From contig NZ_JAQZAN010000013.1 in NCBI RefSeq assembly GCF_028737255.1, forward strand, positions 62,001 to 126,000: DNA of 64,000 nucleotides. The letters run 5' to 3'. The position numbers were made by a program, and so were the translations under genes. The notes beneath the pieces were generated by a model. That model was given only the letters and a program-made list of their open reading frames with translations, did not search any database and was not told the DNA's origin. This DNA comes from Actinomycetospora straminea. GTDB lineage: Bacteria; Actinomycetota; Actinomycetes; Mycobacteriales; Pseudonocardiaceae. Shown one piece after another: positions 25,028 to 32,819 of the stretch. How positions within the stretch are numbered: the stretch's first letter is position 1; each line of letters starts with the position of its first letter.

Positions 25028-25096
25028 GCCCTGCGGGCTCGTGAGCAGAAAGAAGTGCTCCAGCACTTCTTTCTGCTCACCTGCGCGGAGCGCACC
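25028..25096. repeat. Dispersed palindromic repeat unit, copy 2
   Basis: Perfect hairpin with 19-bp arms: GTGAGCAGAAAGAAGTGCT at 25041-25059, loop CC, complement at 25062-25080. Arms differ from copy 1 (19485-19524) by paired changes that keep the stem perfect. Flanks are nearly identical to copy 1. It fills the gap between the convergent hydrolase and RidA genes, where it may stop transcription in both directions. Confidence 0.85.
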
Positions 25097-25501
25097 TCAC
25101 GGGAGGACGGCCGTCGCCTCGACCTCGACGAGGAGGTCGGGCTCGCCGAGCGCGGTGACCCCGATCAGCGTGATGGCCGGCGTCGCCTGGCCGAGGTCGG
25201 CGGCCGCGCGCATCGCGCCCTCGCCGAACGCGCCCATCTTCTCCGGCGTCAGGTCGACGACGTAGACGGTCATCTTCGCGACGTCGGCGAACGTGGCCCC
25301 GACGGCGGCGAGGCCGGTGGCGACGTTGCGGTACGCCTGCTCGGTCTGGGCGGCGAGGTCGCCGGGGCCGACCGGCGTGCCGTCGGCGGTGCGCGCGACC
25401 TGGCCGGACAGGTAGACGGTGCGCGAGCCGGTGGCGACGGCGACCTGGCGGTAGACCTCGGGCGCGGGCAGGCCGGGCGGGTTGAGCAGCTCGACGGTCA
25501 C
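25097..25501 (-). CDS. RidA (YjgF/YER057c/UK114) family protein
   Basis: A 134-residue protein of the Rid family, trimeric enzymes that hydrolyse reactive enamine/imine intermediates. Typical segments are VAVATGSRTVYLSGQVARTA at about residues 20-39, TEQAYRNVATGLAAVGATFA at about 72-90, and AITLIGVTALGEPDLLVEVE near the end. The arginine expected in RidA itself near the C-terminus (R-x-A) is not clear, so it may belong to another Rid subgroup. GTG at 25501 follows GGAGGACACC. It is divergent from a TetR gene, with two matching palindromes between. Confidence 0.88.
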   Translation of the reverse strand: MTVELLNPPGLPAPEVYRQVAVATGSRTVYLSGQVARTADGTPVGPGDLAAQTEQAYRNVATGLAAVGATFADVAKMTVYVVDLTPEKMGAFGEGAMRAAADLGQATPAITLIGVTALGEPDLLVEVEATAVLP

Positions 25502-25518
25502 GGTGTCCTCCGGGCGCG

Positions 25519-25556
25519 ATAACGCTGTTATGACTCGCTAGGTATAACAGGGTTAT
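25519..25556. promoter_or_regulatory. Twin TetR-type operators between ridA-like and tetR genes
   Basis: Two palindromes of the same form, ATAAC-N3-GTTAT, at 25519-25531 (spacer GCT) and 25544-25556 (spacer AGG), centres 25 bp apart. The block is strikingly AT-rich for this genome. It is very likely the operator pair of the adjacent TetR. Confidence 0.75.
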
Positions 25557-25570
25557 GGGACACTCGGCAA

Positions 25571-26173
25571 GTGCCCCGCCCGCCCGATCCCGCCGTGCGC
25601 ACCGCCCTGGTCGAGCAGGCGGCCGCTATGCTCGTCGCCCGCGAGCCGGTGACCCTGCGCGCGCTCGCCACCCGGGCCGGGACGTCGACGATGGCGGTGT
25701 ACACCCACTTCGACGGCATCGCGGGGCTCTGGGCGGCGGTCCGCCAGGAGGGGTTCGGGCGCCTCGCCGCCCGGCTGGCCGACGTCGCGCCGACCGACGA
25801 CCCGGTGCGTGACCTCGCCGCCCTCGGCGCCGCGTACGCCGCCCACGCCCTCACCCACCCGGCGCTCTACCGCGCCATGTTCGACGCGGCCGCCGACCTG
25901 CCCGACCCGGAGGCGGCCGGGGCGGCGTTCACGGTGCTCGTCGACACCGCGGCCCGGGCCCGCGACGCCGGGCGGATCGACGCCGACCCGCTCGCCGTCG
26001 CCACCCGCCAGTGGGCCGCGGGGCACGGGCTGATCCTGCTCGTGATCTCCGACGTCCTGCCCCGCGCGGCCCTCGCCGAGCACGCCCCGCCGATCATCAC
26101 CGCGATCGTCGCGGCCGCCGGCGACGACCCCGCACGCTGCGCGGCGTCGGTGCGGGCGGGCTGGTCGGGCTAG
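25571..26173 (+). CDS. TetR-family transcriptional regulator
   Basis: A 200-residue TetR repressor. The HTH lies at about residues 8-52 (LVEQAAAMLVAREPVTLRAL, AGTSTMAVYTHFDGIAGLWA), followed by an all-helical ligand domain of the TetR_C-type (WHG) class. GTG at 25571 lies 15 bp after the second ATAAC-N3-GTTAT palindrome, so self-repression together with control of the divergent ridA-like gene is likely. The amidase gene begins 12 bp past its stop and may be cotranscribed. Confidence 0.88.
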   Translation: MPRPPDPAVRTALVEQAAAMLVAREPVTLRALATRAGTSTMAVYTHFDGIAGLWAAVRQEGFGRLAARLADVAPTDDPVRDLAALGAAYAAHALTHPALYRAMFDAAADLPDPEAAGAAFTVLVDTAARARDAGRIDADPLAVATRQWAAGHGLILLVISDVLPRAALAEHAPPIITAIVAAAGDDPARCAASVRAGWSG

Positions 26174-26184
26174 GTTCCCGAGCC

Positions 26185-27582
26185 GTGGACGCCGCCGCCC
26201 TCGTCGCGCAGACCCCGCTCGCCCAGGCCGCCGCGCTGCGCGCCGGGTCGGTGAGCGCCGTGGCGCTCGCGGAGGCGGCGCTGCGGGCCGCGCGGGCCCT
26301 CGACGCACGCGTCAACGCCTTCGCCGAGCTCGACGAGGACGCCGCCCACACCGCGGCGGTCGAGGCCGACCGGCGCCGCGCCGCCGGCGAGGACGGCCCG
26401 CTGCTCGGGGTGCCGATCGCGCTCAAGGACGACCTCGACGCCGCCGGCCACGTGACGTCCTGGGGCACGCGGGCGCGCACCACCCCGGCCGCCGCCGACG
26501 GCACCGTGGTGACGACGCTGCACGCGGCGGGCCTGGTGCCGATCGGGCGCACGACGCTGCCCGAGCTCGCGCTCTACGGGTTCACCGAGTCCGAGCGCTT
26601 CGGCGTCACCCGCAACCCGGTCGACCCGACCCGCACCTCCGGCGGCTCGTCGGGCGGGTCGGCCGCGGCGGTCGCGGGCGGCGCGGTCGGGATCGCGACC
26701 GCCAGCGACGGAGCCGGCTCGATCCGCATCCCGGCGGCCTGCTGCGGGCTCGTCGGGATCAAGCCGGGCGCGGGACGCACCCTCGGCGGCGGGTGGAACG
26801 GCCTGTCGGTCCAGGGCTGCCTGACGCGCCGCGTCGTCGACTCCGCGACCTACCTCGACCTGCTCGGCGACTTCCCCACCCCGCTCGCGGCCGCCGCCGA
26901 CCAGGAGCCGCCGGTGCTGCGCATCGGCGTCGACCTCGCCTCGCCCGTGGCCCCCGCGCTGCCCCTCGACCCCGAGCTCGCCGCCGCCGTGCGCCGCACC
27001 GCCGACGCGCTCGCCGACCTCGGCCACGACGTCCGCGACGTGCGCGTGCGCTACGGCGCCGCGCCCGCCGGGTTCGTCGCGCGCATGCTGCACGGCCTGG
27101 CGACGGCCGCCGGCGAGGTCGACGACCCGGCGCTGCTCGAGGCCCGCACCCGCGAGGTCGCGGCCATCGGGCGCCGCATCCCGGACGCCGCGATCGACCG
27201 GGCGCGCCGCCAGGGCGAGGCACTCGGACGGCGGGTCCACGCCGACCTCGGCGTCGACGTCCTGCTCACCCCGCCGGCGCGCGGCCCGGCCGCGCCCGTC
27301 GGGCGGTGGGCGGGCCGGCGCGGGCTGCCGACGATGCTCGCGCTCGCCCGGCACTACGCGCACACGCCAGCGGCGAACCACCTCGGGCTCCCGGCCGCCG
27401 TGGTGCCGGTCGGGCACACCCGCGCGGGGCTCCCGCTCGCCGTCCAGTGCCTCGTCCCGCCCGGGCAGGACGCGCGGCTGGTGTCGCTCGCGGCGCAGGT
27501 GGAGCGCGTGGTGGAGGACGGGACGGCGCCCACCGCGGACCTCCCGGCGGGTCCGGACGGGCAGGGCGCGGATCACGGGTGA
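26185..27582 (+). CDS. Amidase-signature-family hydrolase
   Basis: A 465-residue amidase of the Ser-cisSer-Lys type. Catalytic Lys is in [12 protein letters not shown] near residue 75; the signature [20 protein letters not shown] is at about 150-170, giving the cis-Ser, and [18 protein letters not shown] near 176-193 gives the nucleophile Ser. The family hydrolyses amides of many kinds, including those made by nitrile hydratases, but this gene is 24 kb from that locus. GTG at 26185. Downstream (27583-27770) there is only a short tandem repeat. Confidence 0.9.
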   Translation: MDAAALVAQTPLAQAAALRAGSVSAVALAEAALRAARALDARVNAFAELDEDAAHTAAVEADRRRAAGEDGPLLGVPIALKDDLDAAGHVTSWGTRARTTPAAADGTVVTTLHAAGLVPIGRTTLPELALYGFTESERFGVTRNPVDPTRTSGGSSGGSAAAVAGGAVGIATASDGAGSIRIPAACCGLVGIKPGAGRTLGGGWNGLSVQGCLTRRVVDSATYLDLLGDFPTPLAAAADQEPPVLRIGVDLASPVAPALPLDPELAAAVRRTADALADLGHDVRDVRVRYGAAPAGFVARMLHGLATAAGEVDDPALLEARTREVAAIGRRIPDAAIDRARRQGEALGRRVHADLGVDVLLTPPARGPAAPVGRWAGRRGLPTMLALARHYAHTPAANHLGLPAAVVPVGHTRAGLPLAVQCLVPPGQDARLVSLAAQVERVVEDGTAPTADLPAGPDGQGADHG

Positions 27583-27710
27583 GTCCGTCGGACGCCGGGT
27601 AGTCCCGGCCCGGTCCGTCGAGCCGCGGGCGCCGCCCGAGCGCGGGGCCCGCCCTCCGCCCCGGGGTCCAGCCCCGCGCTCCGGGACGTCGCCATACGGC
27701 GGCCAGGTCC

Positions 27711-27740
27711 GACCGTGCCCGACCGTGCCCGACCGTGCCC
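27711..27740. repeat. Short tandem repeat, 3 x 10 bp
   Basis: Three exact copies of GACCGTGCCC in the 188-bp gap before the acyl-CoA dehydrogenase-like gene. It ends 31 bp before the GTG start, within the likely promoter or leader. Function unknown. Confidence 0.8.
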
Positions 27741-27770
27741 GCCGCTGCCGCCGGCCCCCGAGGAGAGTCC

Positions 27771-28733
27771 GTGACGCCACCCGACGCGGTCCGGCCCGTC
27801 CTCGCCCGGTTCACGACGTCGCCCTCGCCGCGCGGTGACGGGCGCACCCGGCACAACCTCGGCGTGCTCGCCGCCGCGGCCGCCGACGACCTCGACGTCG
27901 CGCGCCTCGCCGAGGCCCACCTGGACGCGCTGACGATCCTCGCCGAGCTCGGCGGCCGGGCCGCGCCGCCGGACGCGTGCTGGGGCGTCTGGGCCGCCGA
28001 GCCGCCGGGCGTCGAGGTCCGCGCCCGCCGCGAGGGTGACACCTGGTGCCTGACCGGGCATAAGCCCTTCTGCTCGGGCGCGGCCGGACCGTGCACGCAC
28101 GCGCTGGTCACCGGGCACGCCGACGACGGCCGGCGGCTCTTCGCGATCGACCTCGCCGCGCCCGGGATCGAGGTCCGCGCGGGCGAGTGGCAGGCGCTGG
28201 GCATGCGCGGCAGCGCCGCGGCCACGGTCGACCTCACCGACGTCCCGGCCGTCGCGGTCGGCGGGGCGGGCGCCTACCTGGAGCGCCCCGGGTTCTGGCA
28301 CGGCGCGATCGCCGTCGCCGCGGCCTGGTACGGCGGCGCGGTGGGCGTGTCCGCGCCGCTGCGCCGCGCCGGGCGCGAGGGGCGGCTCGACGACCACGGC
28401 CGCGCGCACCTCGGTGCCGTCGACGCCGACTTCGCCGCCGCCCGGGCGCTGCTGCGTGCCGCCGCCGCGGTCCTCGACGACGAGCCGCCCGGGTCGTGGC
28501 GCGAGGAGCGGCGCCGGGCGCTGCGGGTCCGCGCGGTCGTCGAGACGGCCGTCGAGAGCGCGCTGCGCCGCACCGGGCGTGCCCTCGGTCCCGGCCCGCA
28601 GGTCCGCGACGCCGACCATGCCCGCCGCGTCGCCGACCTCGAGATCTACGTCCGGCAGAGCCACGCCGAGCGCGACCTCGCGACCCTGGGCGAGCTGGCC
28701 GGCGACGCCGACGAGCAGGACCTCCTCCCGTGA
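27771..28733 (+). CDS. Acyl-CoA dehydrogenase-like protein of the PIG-L/NodS/GT operon
   Basis: A 320-residue flavoprotein-like enzyme, shorter than standard acyl-CoA dehydrogenases (about 380). The beta-domain elements are seen (GDTWCLTGHKPFCSGAAG at about residues 87-104, LGMRGSAAATVDLTDV near 143-158). The C-terminal helices end with YVRQSHAERDLATLGEL. The usual FEGTNQI catalytic-Glu segment is absent. GTG at 27771 has a GAGGAGAGTCC ribosome site. Its TGA overlaps the next start (GTGA). It may oxidise an acyl chain or another CH-CH bond of the product made by the operon; this is inference. Confidence 0.82.
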   Translation: MTPPDAVRPVLARFTTSPSPRGDGRTRHNLGVLAAAAADDLDVARLAEAHLDALTILAELGGRAAPPDACWGVWAAEPPGVEVRARREGDTWCLTGHKPFCSGAAGPCTHALVTGHADDGRRLFAIDLAAPGIEVRAGEWQALGMRGSAAATVDLTDVPAVAVGGAGAYLERPGFWHGAIAVAAAWYGGAVGVSAPLRRAGREGRLDDHGRAHLGAVDADFAAARALLRAAAAVLDDEPPGSWREERRRALRVRAVVETAVESALRRTGRALGPGPQVRDADHARRVADLEIYVRQSHAERDLATLGELAGDADEQDLLP

Positions 28734-29473
28734 CCGGCCCGTCACTGAAGGGCCGGGGGACGCCCGAGGACGTGTGGTGGGGCCCGGGCGGGCTGGGCAC
28801 GGTGCCCGTCCGCGACCCGCTCGCCGTGCGCCCGCCGGGCCGGGTCGTCGTGGTCGCCCCGCACCCCGACGACGAGGTGCTCGGCGTCGGCGGCTCGCTC
28901 GCGGTGTGGGCGGCGCACGGCACGCCGGTGCTGGTCGTCGCGGTCACCGACGGGGAGGGCTCGCACCCCGACAGTCCGACGCTCGCGCCCGCCGAGCTCG
29001 CCGAGCGGCGCGCCGAGGAGCGGCGCGCCGCGCTGGAGGTGCTCGGGATCGAGGCCGTGGTCGACCGGCTCCGGCTCCGCGACGCCGCGGTCGCCGCCGA
29101 CGACGTCGCCGAGCGCCTCCTCGCCGTCCTCGACCCCGGCGACACCGTGCTCGTGCCCGTCGCCGGCGACGGCCACCCCGACCACGACGCCACCGCCGAC
29201 GGCGGCGCCGCCGCGGCCGCGCGGGTCGGGGCCGCGTGCTGGCGCTACCCGGTGTGGCTGTGGCACTGGGCGCGCCCGGGCGAGGTCGCGCTCGAGGGCG
29301 CGCGGCGCCTGCCGCTGCCCGGCACCGCGGTCGGCGCGAAGGGCGCGGCGATCGACCGCTTCACCACGCAGGTCGCGCCGCTGTCCGACGACCCGCGCGA
29401 CGCCGTCGTCCTGTCGCCCGAGGTGCTGGCGCGCTTCCGGCGCGACGTCGAGATCGTCTGGGGGCCCGCGTGA
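28730..29473 (+). CDS. PIG-L family zinc-dependent N-deacetylase
   Basis: A 247-residue LmbE/PIG-L deacetylase. VVVAPHPDDEVLGVGGSLA at about residues 40-58 holds the His/Asp metal ligands and the catalytic Asp; GDGHPDHDATADG near 145-157 gives the third His. Family members remove acetyl from GlcNAc-type sugars (PIG-L, MshB) or related N-acyl groups. Start GTG at 28730 overlaps the previous stop, and its own stop overlaps the methyltransferase start, both as GTGA. No signal peptide, so it acts in the cytoplasm, probably on a nucleotide- or lipid-linked sugar. Confidence 0.92.
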   Translation: MTGPSLKGRGTPEDVWWGPGGLGTVPVRDPLAVRPPGRVVVVAPHPDDEVLGVGGSLAVWAAHGTPVLVVAVTDGEGSHPDSPTLAPAELAERRAEERRAALEVLGIEAVVDRLRLRDAAVAADDVAERLLAVLDPGDTVLVPVAGDGHPDHDATADGGAAAAARVGAACWRYPVWLWHWARPGEVALEGARRLPLPGTAVGAKGAAIDRFTTQVAPLSDDPRDAVVLSPEVLARFRRDVEIVWGPA

Positions 29474-30078
29474 GCCTGTCGTCCGAGTACTTCGACGAGC
29501 TCTACGCCGCCGACGCCGACCCGTGGGGGATCGAGCGCGGCTGGTACGAGGAGCGCAAGCGCGCGGTCGTGCTCGCCGCGCTGCCCCGGCCCCGCTACGC
29601 GCGGGCGTTCGAGCCCGGCTGCGCGGGCGGGTCCCTGTCGGTGCCGCTGGCCGCGCGCTGCGACGAGCTCGTCTGCTGGGACCCCGCGCAGCGCGCCGTC
29701 GATGCGACCCGGGCCCGGCTCGCCGACCGGCCGCACGTGCGCGTCGAGCAGGGCGCGCTGCCGCCGCGGACGCCGGACGGGACGTTCGACCTGGTCGTGG
29801 CCTCGGAGGTCGTCTACTACCTCGACGACGCCGACCGCGCCGCGTTCTGGGACGCCGTCACCGAGCGGCTGCGCCCCGGCGGGCACCTGCTCGCCGTGCA
29901 CTGGCTGCGTGAGGCGCCCGAGTACCCCGTCGAGGGCGGTGCGGTGCACGACGAGCTCGCCGACCGGCCCGGGCTCGCGCGCGTCGTGCGCCACGACGAG
30001 GCCGACTTCCGCCTCGAGGTCTACGCGCGGACGCCCCCGGAGCCGCGGTCGGTGGCCCAGGAGACGGGCCTGCGGTGA
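29470..30078 (+). CDS. NodS-type class I SAM-dependent methyltransferase
   Basis: A 202-residue Rossmann-fold methyltransferase. The N-terminal YFDELYAADADPWGIERGWY and motif I AFEPGCAGGSLSVPLAARCD are typical of the NodS family, whose founder N-methylates the deacetylated end of Nod factor. Later motifs are FDLVVASEVVYYLDDADRA and LRPGGHLLAVHWLR. It is coupled on both sides by GTGA overlaps. In some actinobacteria the deacetylase and this methyltransferase form one fused protein, which supports action on the same substrate. The acceptor (amine or hydroxyl) is unknown. Confidence 0.88.
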   Translation: MSLSSEYFDELYAADADPWGIERGWYEERKRAVVLAALPRPRYARAFEPGCAGGSLSVPLAARCDELVCWDPAQRAVDATRARLADRPHVRVEQGALPPRTPDGTFDLVVASEVVYYLDDADRAAFWDAVTERLRPGGHLLAVHWLREAPEYPVEGGAVHDELADRPGLARVVRHDEADFRLEVYARTPPEPRSVAQETGLR

Positions 30079-30860
30079 GCCTGCCCCTGATCGGCGCCGT
30101 GGTGCCCGCCCACGACGAGGAGGCGCTGCTCGCCGAATGCCTCGACGGCCTGCGCGTGGCGGCCGGCGCGGTGGCCGACCGCGCCCGGGTGCGCGTGCTC
30201 GTCGTCGCCGACGCCTGCACCGACGGCACCGCCGAGGTCGCCCGGGCGGGCGGGGCGGACGTGCTGCTGCTCGGCGCCCGCAACGTCGGGTGCGCGCGGG
30301 CGGCGGGGGCGGCCGCGCTGCTCTCGGCGTACGAGCCCGCCGGGTGGCTGGCGACGACCGACGCCGACTCCGTGGTGCCGCCGGACTGGCTCGCCGCCCA
30401 GCTCGGGGCGTGGGAGGCGGGCGCCGCGGCGTGGGTGGGCACCGTCGAGGTCCTGGACTGGGCGGGCCTGCCGCGGGCGGTCCACGCGCGCTACCGCGCG
30501 CAGTACGACGACCACGGCGAGGCGGGCGGGCCGGGTGATGCGCACCGGCACGTCCACGGCGCCAGCCTCGGCGTCGCCGCGGCCGCCTACCGCGCCGTCG
30601 GTGGCTTCCCCCCGCTCGCCACCGGGGAGGACGTGGCCCTCGTGGCGCGCCTCGACCGGGCGGGGCTGCCCGTCGTCCGCGACGGGGCGCACCCCGTCGC
30701 GACGAGCGCCCGCACCGACGGCCGGGCCCCGGACGGGTTCGCCGGTCACCTGCGCGGGATCGTCCGGAGTGTGTTCACCGCGCCATCGGGTAGTCCCCTC
30801 GGGACCCCGTGCCCGGAGGCACGGCGCGGGGACAGCGGCCCGGCGGCGCGCATCTCCTGA
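30075..30860 (+). CDS. Family 2 (GT-A) glycosyltransferase
   Basis: A 261-residue GT2 enzyme. The nucleotide-sugar fold starts with IGAVVPAHDEEALLAECLDG; the metal-binding DAD is in ATTDADSVVPPDW near residues 94-106; HVHGASLGVAAAAYRAVGGF near 155-175 and the GEDVALVARL motif near 180 complete the acceptor side. No clear membrane helix, so it likely works on the inner face or in the cytosol. It is the last gene of the four-gene run, starting with a GTGA overlap. A hairpin (30910-30947) follows 50 bp after its stop. Confidence 0.9.
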   Translation: MSLPLIGAVVPAHDEEALLAECLDGLRVAAGAVADRARVRVLVVADACTDGTAEVARAGGADVLLLGARNVGCARAAGAAALLSAYEPAGWLATTDADSVVPPDWLAAQLGAWEAGAAAWVGTVEVLDWAGLPRAVHARYRAQYDDHGEAGGPGDAHRHVHGASLGVAAAAYRAVGGFPPLATGEDVALVARLDRAGLPVVRDGAHPVATSARTDGRAPDGFAGHLRGIVRSVFTAPSGSPLGTPCPEARRGDSGPAARIS

Positions 30861-30909
30861 CGCGGCGCCGACGCCCTGACCCGACGACCCGACCGCTCGA
30901 GCCCGGGGC

Positions 30910-30947
30910 GGTGCGCACCTCCACCGTGCGCGCCGGTGGCGCGCACC
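30910..30947 (+). terminator. Hairpin after the glycosyltransferase gene
   Basis: GGTGCGC (30910-30916) and CCACCG (30921-30926) pair with CGGTGG (30934-30939) and GCGCACC (30941-30947) around a 7-nt loop, with a small internal loop. There is no T run, as is common in actinobacteria. It lies 18 bp before the next ATG, so it could instead affect that gene. Confidence 0.5.
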
Positions 30948-30964
30948 GTCCCCGGAGCCGCCCG

Positions 30965-31198
30965 ATGACCGAGCGATCCCGTCCCTCCGACTCCGCCGCG
31001 TGGCGCGCGCACGTCGACGCGGCCGTCGACCCGCGCTTCGAGCGGGCCTTCGCCATCCTCGACGCCCTGCAGGCCGAACGGCAGCGTCCGGCCGGTCACG
31101 GCGGCACCCGGATCGTGGCGCTGCGCCGGGAGCTCGCGCGCCTGCTCGCCCTCATCGACGGCCTGCGTGACCAGCACGGACCGGGCGCGGAACGGTGA
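30965..31198 (+). CDS. Small hypothetical protein
   Basis: A 77-residue soluble, Arg/Ala/Leu-rich protein with two likely helices (residues about 11-40 and 47-72). No known domain. ATG at 30965 follows CCGGAGCCGCCC. It stands alone between the glycosyltransferase operon and the STAS gene. Confidence 0.5.
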   Translation: MTERSRPSDSAAWRAHVDAAVDPRFERAFAILDALQAERQRPAGHGGTRIVALRRELARLLALIDGLRDQHGPGAER

Positions 31199-31343
31199 AC
31201 GCCGTGCATACGGCTCGTGCTCACCGCGTCGCCGTGGGTAAACTCCTGACGACCGAGTCGGCGGTTGAGACCTCCACGCCGCGACGCACGACGCACGCCG
31301 TTCCCCCGGAACGGTGTCTCCGCGGTCGTCCGAGGGAGGCCCG

Positions 31344-31787
31344 ATGACCATCGACACCGAGGCGCCGGCCCGCACCACGAGCAGCCCCGCCGTCCACGAC
31401 GTCGACCTCGACGTCGACGTCCCCGCCGACCTCGCCGAACGGCGACGGCGGGCGGTGGCCGAGGCCGTCGCCCACGCCGAGCCCGCCGCCACCGGCAACC
31501 GGCGGGCCGCGGTCGGCATCCGCCGCTACGGCCCGGGCTGCGTGGCCCTGGCCCTGCGCGGTCGCTTCGACCGCACCGGTCGCGAGCGCCTGCGCGCCCT
31601 GGCCGCCGAGCTCGAGCGCCAGGCCGGCACCGAGCTCGTCATCGACCTGTCGGGGCTCGACGGGTGCGACGCCGGCCTGGCCCGTGTGCTCGGGCGGCTG
31701 CGCATCCGCTGCCTGGCCCGGGAGGCCCGCGTCGAGCTGCACGACCCGCCCGAGGCGCTCGCCGCCGAGCTCGGCCACCGCCCCTGA
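31344..31787 (+). CDS. STAS-like domain protein
   Basis: A 147-residue protein. Residues about 1-50 are an acidic, low-complexity lead; residues about 58-147 form a STAS-like domain (VALALRGRFDRTGRERLRAL, LVIDLSGLDGCDAGLARVLG). The usual phosphorylatable Ser of the D-S-(S/C)-G motif is replaced: the matching place reads D-G-C-D-A-G, so classic phosphoregulation is doubtful. ATG at 31344 has a GAGGGAGGCCC ribosome site. GGGTAA at 31236-31241 resembles a SigB/SigF-type -10 box, but the -35 side is unclear. No kinase is adjacent. Confidence 0.7.
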   Translation: MTIDTEAPARTTSSPAVHDVDLDVDVPADLAERRRRAVAEAVAHAEPAATGNRRAAVGIRRYGPGCVALALRGRFDRTGRERLRALAAELERQAGTELVIDLSGLDGCDAGLARVLGRLRIRCLAREARVELHDPPEALAAELGHRP

Positions 31788-31812
31788 CCGGACGCGTGGC
31801 ACGGTGCCCGGT

Positions 31813-32304
31813 GTGCCACCCACGTTGAGCGACGACGACCTCGCCCACCTGCGCCGCTGCGTCGACCTCGCGCGCGAGGCGCTCGAGGCCGGCGACGAGC
31901 CGTTCGGCTCGGTGCTGGTCGGGCCGGGCGGGGACGTCCGCTACGCCGACCGCAACCGCGTCGCGGGCGGGGACGCGACGCAGCACCCCGAGTTCGCGAT
32001 CGCTCGCTGGTCGGCCGGGGCGATGACGCCGGAGGAGCGGGCGGCGAGCACGGTCTACACCTCCGGCGAGCACTGCCCGATGTGCGCGGCGGCCCACGCC
32101 TGGGTGGGGCTCGGGCCGATCGTCTACGCGAGCTCGTCCGAGCAGCTCACGGCCTGGCGCGCCGAGCTCGGCGCCCCGCCCTCGCCGGTGCGCCCGCTCG
32201 CGATCACCGAGGTCGCGCCGGCCCTGCGCGTCGCCGGCCCGGTGCCCCCGCTCGACGAGGAGGTCCGCGCGCTCCAGCGCCGTCACCACGACACACGTGC
32301 GTGA
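31813..32304 (+). CDS. Nucleoside/cytidine deaminase-family zinc enzyme
   Basis: A 163-residue CMP/dCMP deaminase-fold protein. The zinc-binding motifs are HPEFAI near residue 60 (His plus catalytic Glu) and SGEHCPMCAAAHAW near 90-100 (the two Cys). Family members deaminate guanine, cytosine or tRNA adenosine; the short form with a PFGSVLVGPGG start looks like a free nucleobase or nucleoside deaminase. GTG at 31813 is chosen; GTG 31804 is also in frame. No ribosome site is evident. The stop lies inside the left arm of a strong terminator hairpin. Confidence 0.82.
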   Translation: MPPTLSDDDLAHLRRCVDLAREALEAGDEPFGSVLVGPGGDVRYADRNRVAGGDATQHPEFAIARWSAGAMTPEERAASTVYTSGEHCPMCAAAHAWVGLGPIVYASSSEQLTAWRAELGAPPSPVRPLAITEVAPALRVAGPVPPLDEEVRALQRRHHDTRA

Positions 32305-32337
32305 TCTTCTGAGCGATGGCTCAGAAGATCACGCACG
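32296..32337. terminator. Strong bidirectional hairpin terminator
   Basis: Perfect 19-bp arms: CGTGCGTGATCTTCTGAGC at 32296-32314, loop GATG, complement at 32319-32337. It separates the convergent deaminase and acidic-repeat genes and contains the deaminase stop codon in its left arm. Confidence 0.8.
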
Positions 32338-32346
32338 GAGGGTCGG

Positions 32347-32685
32347 TCAGAAGCCGGCGGGGTCGCTGACGGTCGTCTCGTAGGTGCCGTCGGCGTCGGT
32401 GTCGACCGCGCCGCTGTCGAAGTCGCCGTCGCCGTCGGTGTCGACCACGACGGTCTCGCCGTAGCCGTCGCCGTCGGTGTCCACGACGCCGGTCTCGAAG
32501 GTGCCGTTGTGGTCGGTGTCGGCGATGACGGTGTCGACCGCGCCGTTGCCGTCCTCGTCGGTGGCCACGGCGTCGACGTTGCCCTGGGCGTCGACGTGGT
32601 AGGTGCCGGCCACGGAGCCGTCGGCGTTGTAGACGGTGCCGTCGGCGGCGAAGTAGCGGTCCCCGGCGGTGGTGTCGGCGCTCAT
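32347..32685 (-). CDS. Acidic protein with DxDxDG (calcium-binding-type) repeats
   Basis: A 112-residue, very acidic protein with about seven repeats of a D-x-D-x-(D/N)-G-x-x-E unit at a period near 10-12 residues (for example DTDGDGYGETVVVDTDGDGD). This is the calcium-loop pattern of thrombospondin type 3, dockerin or EF-hand repeats. There is no signal peptide, so it appears cytoplasmic, which is odd for such repeats. The lead residues YFAADGTVYNADGSVAGTYH suggest a related but degenerate unit. ATG at 32685 has a weak ribosome site. Function unknown. Confidence 0.75.
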   Translation of the reverse strand: MSADTTAGDRYFAADGTVYNADGSVAGTYHVDAQGNVDAVATDEDGNGAVDTVIADTDHNGTFETGVVDTDGDGYGETVVVDTDGDGDFDSGAVDTDADGTYETTVSDPAGF

Positions 32686-32819
32686 GATGTGCTCGCTCTC
32701 GGTGAGGATCGGTGCCCGGTGTGGTGGGCGTTCGAACCTCTGACGGTGCGGGCGGGCCCGGATGTTCCGCGTCGAGCAGGAAATTCTCTGTGCTCGCCGG
32801 CGGTGACCGACCGTGAGCA

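Noticed and set aside
27711-27740. Start of a CRISPR or regulatory iteron array
   Set aside because: Only three 10-bp copies without spacers and no replication gene nearby; noted as a short tandem repeat.
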